Positions 35,203 through 43,831 of a DNA stretch of 64,000 nucleotides are shown one piece after another (position 1 is the first letter of the stretch; each line of letters opens with the position of its first letter). Source of the stretch: Desulfosediminicola flagellatus (lineage in GTDB: Bacteria; Desulfobacterota; Desulfobulbia; Desulfobulbales; Desulfocapsaceae). The stretch covers positions 5,000,001 through 5,064,000 of the forward strand of contig NZ_CP050698.1 of assembly GCF_005116655.2 (NCBI RefSeq), written 5' to 3'. Under the pieces are notes generated by a model. The model was not told where the DNA came from, did not search any database, and was given only the letters and a program-made list of their open reading frames with translations. A program made the position numbers and the translations under genes.

Positions 35203-37749
35203 TCAGGCAGAATTCCTGCTGGCATTTATATTACCGTACAATGATCGTTGAATGAGTTTTTCATACGATTGAATATCGCCCGATTTTTTTTCAATTTTTT
35301 GAAAAGCGTATTGCTGGATAACCAGTAATGGTAAGACAATGTCTTCCCTTATCTTTATTGAACGTCGTGATATAGGTTCCTCTTCCATCAAATAACGGCA
35401 GTTAGAAACACGTAGAACCATCTCTTTTGACAACAGATATTCATCAAATAAAATTTTCCAGAATTCACCATATACAGGGTCTTTTGCTGTATAGGAGGTT
35501 AATTCAAAATAACATTTTGACATGGACATCATACTGTTCAAAAGTAAGGTCTTGAAGAAAGGGACCTCTTTATACAACTTCTGCAATTCCTCAATGCCTA
35601 TTTCATCCGCCATCGTTTTTAAGGCAGTGCCGATACCAAAATAGCCCGGTACGTTCTGCCTTAACTGACTCCAGGACCCAACAAAAGAAATGGCTCTCAG
35701 ATCGCTCAGTTCCAGCTTCTTTTTGTTTCCTCTTTTAGCGGGTCTGCTGCCGATCTTGGCTTCACTGTAATATTTCAATGTGCTTCTATTTTCCAGATAT
35801 GGAAGAAATAATTCGTGGTGCTTGAGTGCACTATATTTTTCATAACTCAAAAGCCCTAATCGCTCTATAACCTGTCGTGATTTTTCAGAAATAGTAAGCG
35901 GTCTCATTGACAATCCGTGTGAGAGCCCGGCTGTGAGCAGTTGTTCGCAATTATGGACAAAATGGGTCTGGGTGCCATACAAACTGGTAATGGTCTGTCC
36001 CTGGATGGTTAATTGAATGGCATGATTAGCAATCTGATGACTTTGTGATGCATAGAACTTATGAGATTTACCGCCACCCCGTGCAGGAGGCCCGCCTCTA
36101 CCATCGAAAAAGATGGCCGTGATATCGTATTGATCACACGTGGCCGATAAGGTTTCTTTTGTTTTTAAAATTGACCAGTTGGCATTAAGATATCCACCAT
36201 CTTTTGTGCCGTCAGAGAACCCCAGCATCATGGTTTGTTTGTCTTTTCGATGCCGGACATGATTCCTGTAATGAGGGATTTCAAAGAGTTCCTGCATTAT
36301 AGATTCTGCGTTCTTCATGCCTTCCATCGACTCAAACAATGGAATAATATCCACAGGAAGGTCTTCTTGTCCCCAGTCGCACCAGCGCAATAATGCATAG
36401 ACAAACAGCACCGAGAAAATGTCTTCAGAATTACTGATGATATATCGGTTGCAGCCTTGTTCTCCGTTTTTTTCCTGTACTACCTTCATCTGTGCGATTG
36501 TTTTAATGGTATCCTGTGTAATTTCGTCTTCAAACTGATCTGCATGAAGAGAAATTTTTTCATGAACAAGAATGTCGATCAATTGATCCCTTGAAAGCTC
36601 ATCCAGGCTGTCTTTGATAAGATTGTGCTTTTTAAAAATGGCTTCGATGGTCTTTTTATGCTCGTTATGATTCTGCCGTATATCGATCGTTGCAAAATGG
36701 GTTCTGAATATTTTGATTTTATCAATAAAGGCATCCAGTTCTTCTGCGTAAAGGTCATTGTAACTCTCTGTCAGTATTGTTTTAACCTGTTTAAGCGGAG
36801 TTAGGAGTTCTTCTACTGGTAGTGTTTTTAACGGATCAAACATACTCAAATAGAGCTGTGATCTAAGATGAGCCAGAATATCTTCTATTCCCTTAAATGT
36901 CAGTTTCTGCTCTAAGCGTTTAATTTCATGATAATAACATTTCATTAAGGTCATGCGAAGTTCATCCGCTACCTGCCCGGTCGTCTGTGCTGTCACAAAA
37001 GGGTTACCGTCCCGATCCCCGCCTGGCCAGAACCCAAGCTGGACAAGATCGGGGTTATCAAAATCATTGCCCGGCAAATTTTTTTTAATATTGGAATACA
37101 ACTCACCCAATGCGTCATAGTAAACACTACGAAGAAAATATATGATGTTTTTGGCTTCATCAAACGGGGTCGGATTTTTTGTATTCAACAGGGATGTCAA
37201 TCCAAGCTGCTGAAGCGAAAGATCGATTTCATTGAGATTGTTTTCGCGGATCAGTGACCGCAGGCTAGTAATGATATCCAGGGCGGAACGTGGGTAAAAC
37301 TGGGATGGGTGGGCTGTAAATACAATCCGGACACTGAAATCAGATATTTTTTTGAGCAGTTGAGGTGTCTGGTTTCTACTAACAGCCATATCGATACAAT
37401 TTTTAAGAGACATGTGATTGTCAAAGGTGAGCAATTCACCAAAGCCTGAGTCTTCAACGCTGTCATACAGAACTATCTGCCGTTCAACATACTGAATCAC
37501 CCTGAGCATGAAATCAATTTTATCTTCTTCTGATACCATTTCAGTGTGAGCCGTAAAAAAGGAATCCAGAATGTCCAGTGGCTCTTTTCCTGATTCAAGT
37601 CCCTTCCTGGACTCATGACTCAGGAGGGGGATAAGCATCCCAATCCTTTTAATTTTTTGAAATGGAAGGTTTAGAAACAGGCTGTTGTAAACGTTAAACT
37701 TATTATTTACTAATTTTTCGAACGCTGTTTCCATCGGTGATTTGTTCAT
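35203..37749 (-). CDS. ppc: phosphoenolpyruvate carboxylase
   Basis: Carboxylates PEP with bicarbonate to oxaloacetate, an anaplerotic cytosolic step. The 848-residue product carries all signature blocks: VFTAHPSQFYPRS (catalytic His), FWPGGDRDGNPFVT, FFDGRGGPPARGGG (the bicarbonate/PEP loop, with Pro-Pro-Ala where most have Thr-Val-Gly), and MLGFSDGTKDGGY. The C-terminus ends NASRNSA instead of the common MRNTG. The start at 37749 is fixed by GTGGAGG 8 nt upstream; the frame is open further but inside the antiporter gene. It overlaps the end of the antiporter by 47 nt, so the two are cotranscribed and probably translationally coupled. Confidence 0.93.
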   Translation of the reverse strand: MNKSPMETAFEKLVNNKFNVYNSLFLNLPFQKIKRIGMLIPLLSHESRKGLESGKEPLDILDSFFTAHTEMVSEEDKIDFMLRVIQYVERQIVLYDSVEDSGFGELLTFDNHMSLKNCIDMAVSRNQTPQLLKKISDFSVRIVFTAHPSQFYPRSALDIITSLRSLIRENNLNEIDLSLQQLGLTSLLNTKNPTPFDEAKNIIYFLRSVYYDALGELYSNIKKNLPGNDFDNPDLVQLGFWPGGDRDGNPFVTAQTTGQVADELRMTLMKCYYHEIKRLEQKLTFKGIEDILAHLRSQLYLSMFDPLKTLPVEELLTPLKQVKTILTESYNDLYAEELDAFIDKIKIFRTHFATIDIRQNHNEHKKTIEAIFKKHNLIKDSLDELSRDQLIDILVHEKISLHADQFEDEITQDTIKTIAQMKVVQEKNGEQGCNRYIISNSEDIFSVLFVYALLRWCDWGQEDLPVDIIPLFESMEGMKNAESIMQELFEIPHYRNHVRHRKDKQTMMLGFSDGTKDGGYLNANWSILKTKETLSATCDQYDITAIFFDGRGGPPARGGGKSHKFYASQSHQIANHAIQLTIQGQTITSLYGTQTHFVHNCEQLLTAGLSHGLSMRPLTISEKSRQVIERLGLLSYEKYSALKHHELFLPYLENRSTLKYYSEAKIGSRPAKRGNKKKLELSDLRAISFVGSWSQLRQNVPGYFGIGTALKTMADEIGIEELQKLYKEVPFFKTLLLNSMMSMSKCYFELTSYTAKDPVYGEFWKILFDEYLLSKEMVLRVSNCRYLMEEEPISRRSIKIREDIVLPLLVIQQYAFQKIEKKSGDIQSYEKLIQRSLYGNINASRNSA

Positions 37750-39562
37750 GTATTTTTTCCTCCACTTTGTCGCCCTGGACAAGCAGGTAGATAATAGTCC
37801 ATTCCGGTTTGGGGGATATTTGCCGATTGTCTGAAAAGACATGAATCTTCCCATCTGGTCTAAGTGCAAAAAGGGGTACAACTCCCCGCTGTTGGTGTCT
37901 TTCCAGAAATGTCTTGAAATCAAATTTCTCGGTCAGGGTTGTCGTGCGAATCTCTCCATTTTTTGAGAGCGCAGAAGCCATGAGAGAATAGGTGAGTTCA
38001 TTCCCAAAAAGGAGACTGCCTTGTCTTTGCACCGACAACCGCTGCCCTTCCAGTCCGTTTGTCTGCGATTTAGGCATGGTGAACACATTCTCATTCCCCA
38101 GTTCCATCCTGAAATGCATGACAGCCGCTGCATTTATATTTTCATAGGGACATATCGTAAGAACCCTGCCGATCCCGACAAGATCGATATGACGATTGGC
38201 ATGTTCTGAAATCGGGTTGCCGAAATAAGCCGGCAATCCGTCAATTTTGGCTTTGGATACATTCTCCCACTCCGTATCAGCAAGCAGCACTGTGATCTTA
38301 TTGTCCGTCAGGGCCCTAGCAACTGCCCGGGCGACACTGTTGGCGCCGATAATCAGAAAACCTCTGGGGTCGGGTTCTGCAACTTTTAACCACAGTGCAA
38401 TAGGACGGGCTGTCATACTTTGCAGAACAACGGTTACAATAATAATAAAAAACGTGAGGGGCACGAGCAGATTTGCATCGGCAACACCGGCTTTTTCGAG
38501 CTGAACTGCAAAAAGAGCAGATATCGCGGCTGCTACAATTCCACGGGGTGCAATCCACGCAAGCATGTGGCGTTCTGGCCAGGTGAGCTTTGACCCTAAA
38601 GAAGAAATCATAATGTTCAGCGGCCGGGCAAGAAACTGGATGGCCAGGAACAAAAAGACCACTCCCCAACCAAGGCCTATCAATTCTTGAATATCAAGAC
38701 GGGCAGAGAGCATGATAAAGAGCACTGATATTAGAAGGATACTGATGTTTTCCTTAAAATCAAGGATCTCCTGGACTTCAACGTTTTTCATATTCGCCAG
38801 CCAGATCCCCAGGATTGTCACCGTGATAAGTCCTGATTCATGTTGAAGGGCATTGGATGCAATAAAAGAAACGATAACCAGTGTCAGAGCGCCAAGGTTA
38901 TGGAGAAATATCGGCAGCCAGTGATTCCTTATGACAATGCCGAAAAGGTATCCGCAGGTAGCCCCGACTGCACCTCCAACCAACAGCATCTTTCCAAAGG
39001 TTAACAGCGTATGCCCTAATGCCTCCTGACCGGTTCCGGAAATAACAAACTCATATACCAATACAGCAAAGCCTGCACCAATAGGGTCAATTATAATCCC
39101 TTCCCAGCGAAGGATGTTAGAAATCGAAGACGTCGGTCGTATGGTCCGTAGCATGGGGACAATTACGGTAGGACCACTCACCGTCGCTATGGCACCAAAC
39201 AACAGCGAGATTTCCCACGATAAGCCAACTGCATATCGCGCGGCTAACGCTGTAATGACCCATGTGACAAGCATACCGATGGAGACCATTTTTTGAACAA
39301 CAGTCCCTAAGCCTCGAATTTCCTGAAATCTAAGCGTCAGACTTCCTTCAAAAAGGATGATAGCAACAGACAGGGACACAAACGGGAAAAAGAACGCACC
39401 CATAATTTTTTCAGGGGCAAGTAAACCAAGGATCGGACCTGCCATAATCCCGGCAATCAACAAAAAAACAATCCCAGGCAACTTGAGACGCCATGCAAGC
39501 CACTGACACATAGTCGAGGTGATAAGTACCCCTGCAATAACGAGTAATAAATTTTCAGGCAT
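37703..39562 (-). CDS. cation:proton antiporter (CPA1-type) with C-terminal TrkA-N-like domain
   Basis: A 619-residue inner-membrane Na+ or K+/H+ antiporter. About 12 helices occupy residues 1-400, with LIAGIMAGPILGLL near the start, IILFEGSLTL (conserved acid of CPA1) and TVSGPTVIVPML. The following about 110 residues are a Rossmann-like regulatory domain (FLIIGANSVARAVARAL with VLLADTEW), then a segment of about 80 residues similar to TrkA-C. It resembles NhaP-type proteins with an RCK-like tail. Its last 47 nt overlap the start of ppc. Pairing with PEP carboxylase hints at pH/bicarbonate homeostasis, which is inference. Confidence 0.9.
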   Translation of the reverse strand: MPENLLLVIAGVLITSTMCQWLAWRLKLPGIVFLLIAGIMAGPILGLLAPEKIMGAFFFPFVSLSVAIILFEGSLTLRFQEIRGLGTVVQKMVSIGMLVTWVITALAARYAVGLSWEISLLFGAIATVSGPTVIVPMLRTIRPTSSISNILRWEGIIIDPIGAGFAVLVYEFVISGTGQEALGHTLLTFGKMLLVGGAVGATCGYLFGIVIRNHWLPIFLHNLGALTLVIVSFIASNALQHESGLITVTILGIWLANMKNVEVQEILDFKENISILLISVLFIMLSARLDIQELIGLGWGVVFLFLAIQFLARPLNIMISSLGSKLTWPERHMLAWIAPRGIVAAAISALFAVQLEKAGVADANLLVPLTFFIIIVTVVLQSMTARPIALWLKVAEPDPRGFLIIGANSVARAVARALTDNKITVLLADTEWENVSKAKIDGLPAYFGNPISEHANRHIDLVGIGRVLTICPYENINAAAVMHFRMELGNENVFTMPKSQTNGLEGQRLSVQRQGSLLFGNELTYSLMASALSKNGEIRTTTLTEKFDFKTFLERHQQRGVVPLFALRPDGKIHVFSDNRQISPKPEWTIIYLLVQGDKVEEKIHEQITDGNSVRKISK

Positions 39563-39674
39563 GAGTTTTTCCTGGGCTATTTATACGATGGTCACCGTGT
39601 TAAGGGAGAGAGAAAAAAAACGCCCAGATATCAAGAGGGCATAGCTATTCCTTGTTGAACCTGATGTTATGTTT

Positions 39675-40022
39675 TTACGTTGGATAGTTTTTATATAAAG
39701 CTTTATGCATTTCCATTTGGACTTTTAAAAGCTCGTCTGCATTTTCCGGGTTCAACCTGTCATCATTTAAAAGCTCTATCATTTTAGCATGATAAGCTAA
39801 AAGAATAGGGGCTGCTGCCGGTCTTACCTTTTCTGATTCGTTGGTTATTCTAAACTTGTAATCTTCCATCGCCATTCCTATTGCAAGTTTTTTCATTTCC
39901 CTTCGGTATTGGTCTTTTTCCCTCTTATATTGGTAACGTTCTTTGATTAAGAGGGTTGTAATTGAGGCTAAGGACCCAATTAGTGCTCCCAGGAATCCAG
40001 AAATAGCAGAACTTAATTCCAT
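39675..40022 (-). CDS. small membrane-anchored coiled-coil protein
   Basis: A 115-residue protein of unknown function. A single N-terminal membrane helix (about 5-25, ISGFLGALIGSLASITTLLI) is followed by a highly charged helical stretch (KERYQYKREKDQYRREMKK) and a helical C-terminal half. The ATG has GGAG at good distance. It is the last gene of the minus-strand accessory island and has the size of an integron-cassette protein, but no attC-like dyad is clear next to it. Confidence 0.6.
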   Translation of the reverse strand: MELSSAISGFLGALIGSLASITTLLIKERYQYKREKDQYRREMKKLAIGMAMEDYKFRITNESEKVRPAAAPILLAYHAKMIELLNDDRLNPENADELLKVQMEMHKALYKNYPT

Positions 40023-40380
40023 ATCGTGCTCCTACGACACATAACGTTGAAATCATTTTCCCGTGTTCTTTGCGGATCAGGTTGGCATTACTCCTCTCCC
40101 CCGAGGGGGAGAATAGTGGTTCACTTACGCTCATCTTCTTGGTGCACATCTTACAGCCATAACAACTGCCTTTGTCTTCTACACGCTCATTACCACGGTT
40201 CTTTGCCACATCAGCTATAGGCCATTTGATCCGGGATCCTGTAACCAGAATTCTACTGCCCCTCCTTCATCTTTCATAAAGATTTTGTGGCACACGTGAG
40301 TTTCAGCTAATTCGAGTAGAGCGTAGAGGAACGTTGTGAGACGTCGTGTTCTGAGAAATTTTCATTAATTGAATATTTCA
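40023..40380. other. gap without convincing gene in accessory island
   Basis: On the minus strand one short frame reads SCYGCKMCTKK (three cysteines, CxxCxxC) with neighbouring polar sequence and could be a cassette remnant, but it has no good start and overlaps the next gene. The hairpin CTCCCCC/GGGGGAG lies near 40095-40115. Nothing else recognised. Confidence 0.4.
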
Positions 40381-40680
40381 TTATTCTCTTAGTACATCTA
40401 AAGCCTCGAAAACCTCAATACGTGGTTCACCGATCGTTTTATATGCAGTTGCTATTGTTTTTCTTAGTTCCGAATCTCGATATGAATTGAAGTCTTCTAT
40501 AGATTTCCATAAATACAATCCCGCGTATTCTCCTGTGGACGGTTCTTGTAGATAATATTTTTGCTGTAAACCTTGGAGTGCTCGAAAATCTTCCTTCCGA
40601 CTGTTGACTACTTTTCTGACTTCATCAGGAGTGAGAGTAGATGTAAATTTTACAAGTAGTATGACTGATGGATTCTGCAT
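40381..40680 (-). CDS. ABM/YdhR-like ferredoxin-fold protein
   Basis: A 99-residue single-domain protein of the dimeric alpha/beta-barrel type (antibiotic-biosynthesis monooxygenase and YdhR-like). It reads ILLVKFTSTLTPDEVRK, a strand and helix, then LQQKYYLQEP, YAGLYLWKSIEDFNSYRDSE, typical of mono-oxygenase-like ABM members. The ATG at 40680 follows GAGGGG. Substrate unknown; no cofactor residues can be named. Small stand-alone ABM genes are frequent in integron cassettes, and an attC-like dyad lies just upstream at 40716-40776. Confidence 0.7.
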   Translation of the reverse strand: MQNPSVILLVKFTSTLTPDEVRKVVNSRKEDFRALQGLQQKYYLQEPSTGEYAGLYLWKSIEDFNSYRDSELRKTIATAYKTIGEPRIEVFEALDVLRE

Positions 40681-40715
40681 GTATTCCCCTCTCATTGTAT
40701 TGAAAATAGCAAATA

Positions 40716-40776
40716 CTCATAACGCATTGCTCACCAGGTGCGGATTATCCGCCATCACACAAGCATTGCGTTAGGT
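40716..40776 (-). repeat. attC-like dyad
   Basis: On the minus strand it begins ACCTAAC (fits RYYYAAC) and ends GTTATGA. The arms AACGCAATGCTT and AACGCATTGCTC pair imperfectly, and GCGGATTATCCGC forms a central palindrome. It sits between the VIT1 stop and the ABM-like gene, as an attC site between two cassettes would. Confidence 0.5.
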
Positions 40777-40816
40777 CCCATACGGTTTTAGTTGATCTGA
40801 TAATTTTGAAGTAATT

Positions 40817-41461
40817 TCAAATATAGAGGCCAAAAAGTAGTATAATTACCACCGTTACTATGGCGGTTATCAATGTCCTCAACCCGGACCATAACCAAAA
40901 TGTTTTACTGATTTGACCAATAAATACCCCAAGAAAAAAAATACATATAAGTGCTACAAAAATTGAGTTTATAAAAGGTGATGAAGGAAGTGAGCGGAGT
41001 TGTTCTGCAAAAAACAAAGGTAAGAGGATCACCAGAGATAACAGCAATGGTGCGAGTCCATTAACCAGAGCCACAACTACTGGTAGATACCGGCTTGCCT
41101 GCCCATAATCACTCTCTTTCAGGTCGATTAACAAGGCCTGTTCCAACTCACGTAATTCTTTTTCACGCTCAGCTTTCTCACTCAGGTAGGCGCTACTTAG
41201 CCCGCTTATAAACAGAGCAACTGTTGCACCCAGGCAGGCACTGATTGCCACCGACAGTTCTTTCATCCCACTTACATAGAAACCAGTCAACATGCCCAGC
41301 ATGGTTAACGAACCGTCAAAGCCATTGGTAATTAAATAGCGCCGTGCAATACTTCTGGCACGAAGGATATGTAATAGCAGTTGTTTTTTATTTACGATCA
41401 TGTGACGTGAACGAGGCAGAAAGATGTAATCAGATACAACATTCGGGCTCTCAAAGGCCAT
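40817..41461 (-). CDS. VIT1/CCC1 family iron or manganese transporter
   Basis: Predicted divalent-metal transporter of the vacuolar iron transporter family, inner membrane. Signature stretch: ITNGFDGSLTMLGMLTGFYV in helix 1, followed by ISACLGATVALFISGLSSAYL and the acidic cytosolic helix EKAEREKELRELEQALL, the metal-binding region. Five helices are predicted. The ATG at 41461 is taken; the frame is open to 41569 and overlaps the DUF211 gene, so translation may begin slightly upstream at a GTG or TTG. Tightly linked to the DUF211 gene (20 nt). Confidence 0.8.
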   Translation of the reverse strand: MAFESPNVVSDYIFLPRSRHMIVNKKQLLLHILRARSIARRYLITNGFDGSLTMLGMLTGFYVSGMKELSVAISACLGATVALFISGLSSAYLSEKAEREKELRELEQALLIDLKESDYGQASRYLPVVVALVNGLAPLLLSLVILLPLFFAEQLRSLPSSPFINSIFVALICIFFLGVFIGQISKTFWLWSGLRTLITAIVTVVIILLFGLYI

Positions 41462-41480
41462 GTACAAGAATATCAAAATA

Positions 41481-41747
41481 TTATTCAGAATGAGTACCAC
41501 ACACTTCAACTTCATCAATGCTATGAACAGATGCGCCCATTTTTTCGATAGCATTTTTAATATTCTCAAAATTTATATCAGCGCCTTCAATAATCAAAAT
41601 TGTGCTTTCCGTTTTTTTATCCACCTCAGTGACTTTTAATTTCACTCGGTAATCTGCCCCAAGCTCAGCAATGGCAGAAGAAAAGTCCAAAGCATTTGGT
41701 TTATGTGGTTTTAGTACATCAAGTACGAGTCTGAGTGTTTTTGTCAT
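41481..41747 (-). CDS. DUF211 protein
   Basis: An 88-residue protein of the DUF211 family, better known from archaea, where solved members form ferredoxin-like oligomers and the function is unknown. It aligns from RLVLDVLKPHKPNALDFSSA through GADYRVKLKVTEVDKKTES to ITNIL-like ILIIEGADINFENIKNAIEK and SIDEVEVCG. It lies 20 nt upstream of the VIT1-type transporter and is probably cotranscribed, which suggests a metal-linked role as accessory or regulator; this is inference. Bacterial occurrence suggests transfer. Confidence 0.8.
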   Translation of the reverse strand: MTKTLRLVLDVLKPHKPNALDFSSAIAELGADYRVKLKVTEVDKKTESTILIIEGADINFENIKNAIEKMGASVHSIDEVEVCGTHSE

Positions 41748-41843
41748 GAGTGATTCTCAAAAATGTTTTGATCTGTCGATTTTACGCCTTGTTAACATCT
41801 CACAACCAATTTTATATTTTTTGTGCACTCAATACTTTTTGTT

Positions 41844-41902
41844 GTCGAACGCAGGAGATACGCCCCGCGGCTTTTGATTCGGGTTGATTTGCCTGGTTAT
41901 GC
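41844..41902 (-). repeat. attC-like dyad
   Basis: On the minus strand it begins GCATAAC and ends GTTCGAC, the variant core pair seen in many attC sites. The arms CCAGG and CCTG pair with one unpaired base, and a partly paired GC-rich interior lies between. It falls between two minus-strand genes. Confidence 0.45.
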
Positions 41903-42101
41903 TTCATTTTCCCAACAAAGCCGCAAACCCTGAAGTTCGAAATAACGGCCTCAGCAATTCTACACCTTTTTCAAGCTCTTCTTTTGGAATCATAGCACAG
42001 TTGTTGTCCTTGAAACATAACATCTAGCATCAGTGGCAAGATGCGCGTAGCTGGCACCTTGCCACAACGGCAGGTTTCAGTCAGGCATACTTAATACAAT
42101 C

Positions 42102-42476
42102 TTACCTGCTTTTTTCCTGTTTGCTCGCATAATAATAGCTGTACGTCATTAGGATAATCAGAGCAATTCCAAAAAGAAGCAGGCCCAAACTGAATTCAAT
42201 AGTTCCGCCCAGAGAAAAAACGGCTCTTACGATAGTGATCAATGCAACAACAATAATTGTAGGAATCAAAACCCACTTTCGTTCAATTGGTTTTCTATCG
42301 GCCATTAGCAACATTACGGTCCAAGAGAACGCAATTACAGAAAAAAGCCCCATCGGATAAGCTACTGCCTCTACCCCCATTCTTTCCGGTATCCATGCAA
42401 GGATTGCAACAACGAAATCTGCTATTGCGGCGATCCAATAACTTAGCCTCAATAATACTATCGTTTTTTTCATCAT
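42102..42476 (-). CDS. small four-helix membrane protein
   Basis: 124 residues with four predicted helices (LSYWIAAIADFVVAILAW, GLFSVIAFSWTVMLLMA, WVLIPTIIVVALITIV, FSLGLLLFGIALIILMTY) and short loops; Lys/Arg-rich ends. No family function recognised. GGAG precedes the double ATG. One of several stand-alone small membrane-protein genes in the island, typical of cassette cargo. Confidence 0.7.
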   Translation of the reverse strand: MMKKTIVLLRLSYWIAAIADFVVAILAWIPERMGVEAVAYPMGLFSVIAFSWTVMLLMADRKPIERKWVLIPTIIVVALITIVRAVFSLGGTIEFSLGLLLFGIALIILMTYSYYYASKQEKSR

Positions 42477-42553
42477 CTGCTCCGTTAGAATACCTCAAAT
42501 TCAGATGCTGTTATGGTGGTATGAAATGAGTAAATGCCTTACGACAACGGTAA

Positions 42554-42617
42554 GTTAAGCAACGCGGTTCAGGGTGTCCGATTCAGCATAGCTGAACATA
42601 CTCAAACAATTTGTAAT
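42554..42617 (-). repeat. attC-like dyad
   Basis: On the minus strand the right half reads CGGACACCCTGAACCGCG followed by TTGCTTAAC. The same pattern CGGACnCnCTGAACC occurs in the dyad at 45708-45753. It lies 6 nt after the stop codon of the gene ending at 42623. An internal hairpin GTTCAGC/GCTGAAC is present. Confidence 0.45.
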
Positions 42618-42622
42618 GACTT

Positions 42623-42964
42623 CTATTTTTCATTCTTTATTTTATAGATTAAATAAAAGTGAACTATCATTAAAGGAAAAAATATGAATATAGTAGTTAC
42701 GATTGAATTAATGATATTAAGCAATAACCGTTTCTTTTCATTGTAACACTCAAGTTCTATAATTGAAAAAATGGGAAGCAATTCGAATGGAACAAATAGC
42801 AACATAAAAGTTGTGCCACCCCAAATAATCATATCCTTTGATGTAGTAGCTGGTGAATCCGTTATCATTATCGCCACAACAGTACCAAGAAGACAGGCAG
42901 CAATAAATATGTAAATAATTTCAATAATTAGAATGATTTTTAGACCTTTTTTATATCCGGTCAT
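42623..42964 (-). CDS. small three-helix membrane protein
   Basis: 113 residues, strongly AT-rich codon use. Predicted helices: ILIIEIIYIFIAACLLGTVV, IIWGGTTFMLLFVPFELLPIF and ILNIINSIVTTIFIFFPLM-like near the end; Lys-rich termini. No recognised family. Likely inner membrane. Probably cassette cargo, since an attC-like dyad follows its stop. Confidence 0.6.
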   Translation of the reverse strand: MTGYKKGLKIILIIEIIYIFIAACLLGTVVAIMITDSPATTSKDMIIWGGTTFMLLFVPFELLPIFSIIELECYNEKKRLLLNIINSIVTTIFIFFPLMIVHFYLIYKIKNEK

Positions 42965-43010
42965 TTATTTTTATCCATTTTCTCATGACATTTCGCTAAG
43001 CAGCAAAAGC

Positions 43011-43046
43011 ATGGAAAAGACAAGGCAGAAGGATTGTCTTTTCCAT
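43011..43046. repeat. perfect hairpin in accessory island
   Basis: ATGGAAAAGACA pairs perfectly with TGTCTTTTCCAT over a 12-nt loop, flanked by CGCTAAGC and TTAACGC. It could be a terminator or part of a recombination site. Confidence 0.5.
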
Positions 43047-43107
43047 TAACGCTTATTTGGATATACCGATTAGGCTCGCTGTTTTTTGTCAGACTTGAGA
43101 CCCTGAT

Positions 43108-43133
43108 TCGGCAATCATTGCCGATGTTTTTTT
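43108..43133 (+). terminator. intrinsic terminator on the plus strand
   Basis: TCGGCAATCATTGCCGA (8-bp stem) is followed by TGTTTTTTT. No plus-strand gene precedes it, so it may block read-through into the opposite-strand genes or be left from a lost gene. Confidence 0.6.
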
Positions 43134-43157
43134 GTTGGGGCCAGAAATTAAATACAT

Positions 43158-43667
43158 CTATTCTTTTTTAATTTCCTGCTGGATCAGCGGAGTTTCCTTG
43201 CAATCTTTAAAGGATATACTGCATGGGAAATTGAAACTCAGTTTGGCATTCATAATGCCCCTGGCCTCCATGCCTTCGACGACTTTGCAACCAATTGATT
43301 CAACTGTGTCTTGTACGGTTACGGTTGCAGAACTACAGCCTAGGACTATCACAGCATCATACTGTTTTGCTTCTTTTAATAACTTCTTGCGTGTGCCCAA
43401 AGTCCACATACACATAAACCATTGGTGATAAAGACCGCACCCAAAAACTTTTGACTCAACAGCCTTTTCTTTTAATCGGGCCTGGAGCGTTTTGAGATAT
43501 TGCTCGAAAGGTTGAGACTTGAAGAAACTCCTGAAAAATTCCATAAAAGGCTTCTTCTCTCGCACCGCAATAGTCGCTGCGGGACACATTCTACAGGGAA
43601 CGATTAAGGCAGAACGTAAACCTTCAACTTCAGAAATAACATCTGTATCTTCGAAATGAATTGGCAT
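43158..43667 (-). CDS. conserved cysteine-rich cytosolic protein of unknown function
   Basis: 169 residues with nine cysteines in spaced groups: VPCRMCPAA near residue 27, VFGCGLYHQWFMCMWT, IVLGCSSATVTVQD and a C-terminal CSISFKDC. The middle looks like a Rossmann-type strand-turn (YDAVIVLGCSSATV) and ends EGMEARGIMNAKL. This arrangement suggests binding of a metal, corrinoid or iron-sulfur cluster, but I do not recognise the family. Start chosen by AGGAGG 8 nt upstream. Unlike its neighbours it has balanced base composition, so it may be an older resident of the island. Confidence 0.65.
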   Translation of the reverse strand: MPIHFEDTDVISEVEGLRSALIVPCRMCPAATIAVREKKPFMEFFRSFFKSQPFEQYLKTLQARLKEKAVESKVFGCGLYHQWFMCMWTLGTRKKLLKEAKQYDAVIVLGCSSATVTVQDTVESIGCKVVEGMEARGIMNAKLSFNFPCSISFKDCKETPLIQQEIKKE

Positions 43668-43742
43668 TTACAGTTCCTCCTATTTCTGTTTTTTTTGACA
43701 ACAGGTGAACAAAAAAAAATCAGGCGCATTAAATTTTAACGT

Positions 43743-43820
43743 TTTTTAACTACTTGCAAAACAAAGTGTTGAGAGGCACGAGCGACGCTTTATTTTGTCC
43801 ATGTTGATTTTGTTGTTAGC
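43743..43820 (-). repeat. attC-like dyad
   Basis: On the minus strand it opens GGCTAACAACAAAATCAACA, continues TGGACAAAATAAAGCG and closes TTTGTTTTGCAAGTAGTTA. The arms ACAAAATAAAG and CTTTGTTTTG pair imperfectly around TCGCTCGTGCC. Core pair TAAC/GTTA and length 78 fit the attC plan. It begins 12 nt after the YdeI stop codon. Confidence 0.55.
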
Positions 43821-43831
43821 CAGAATGGTCA

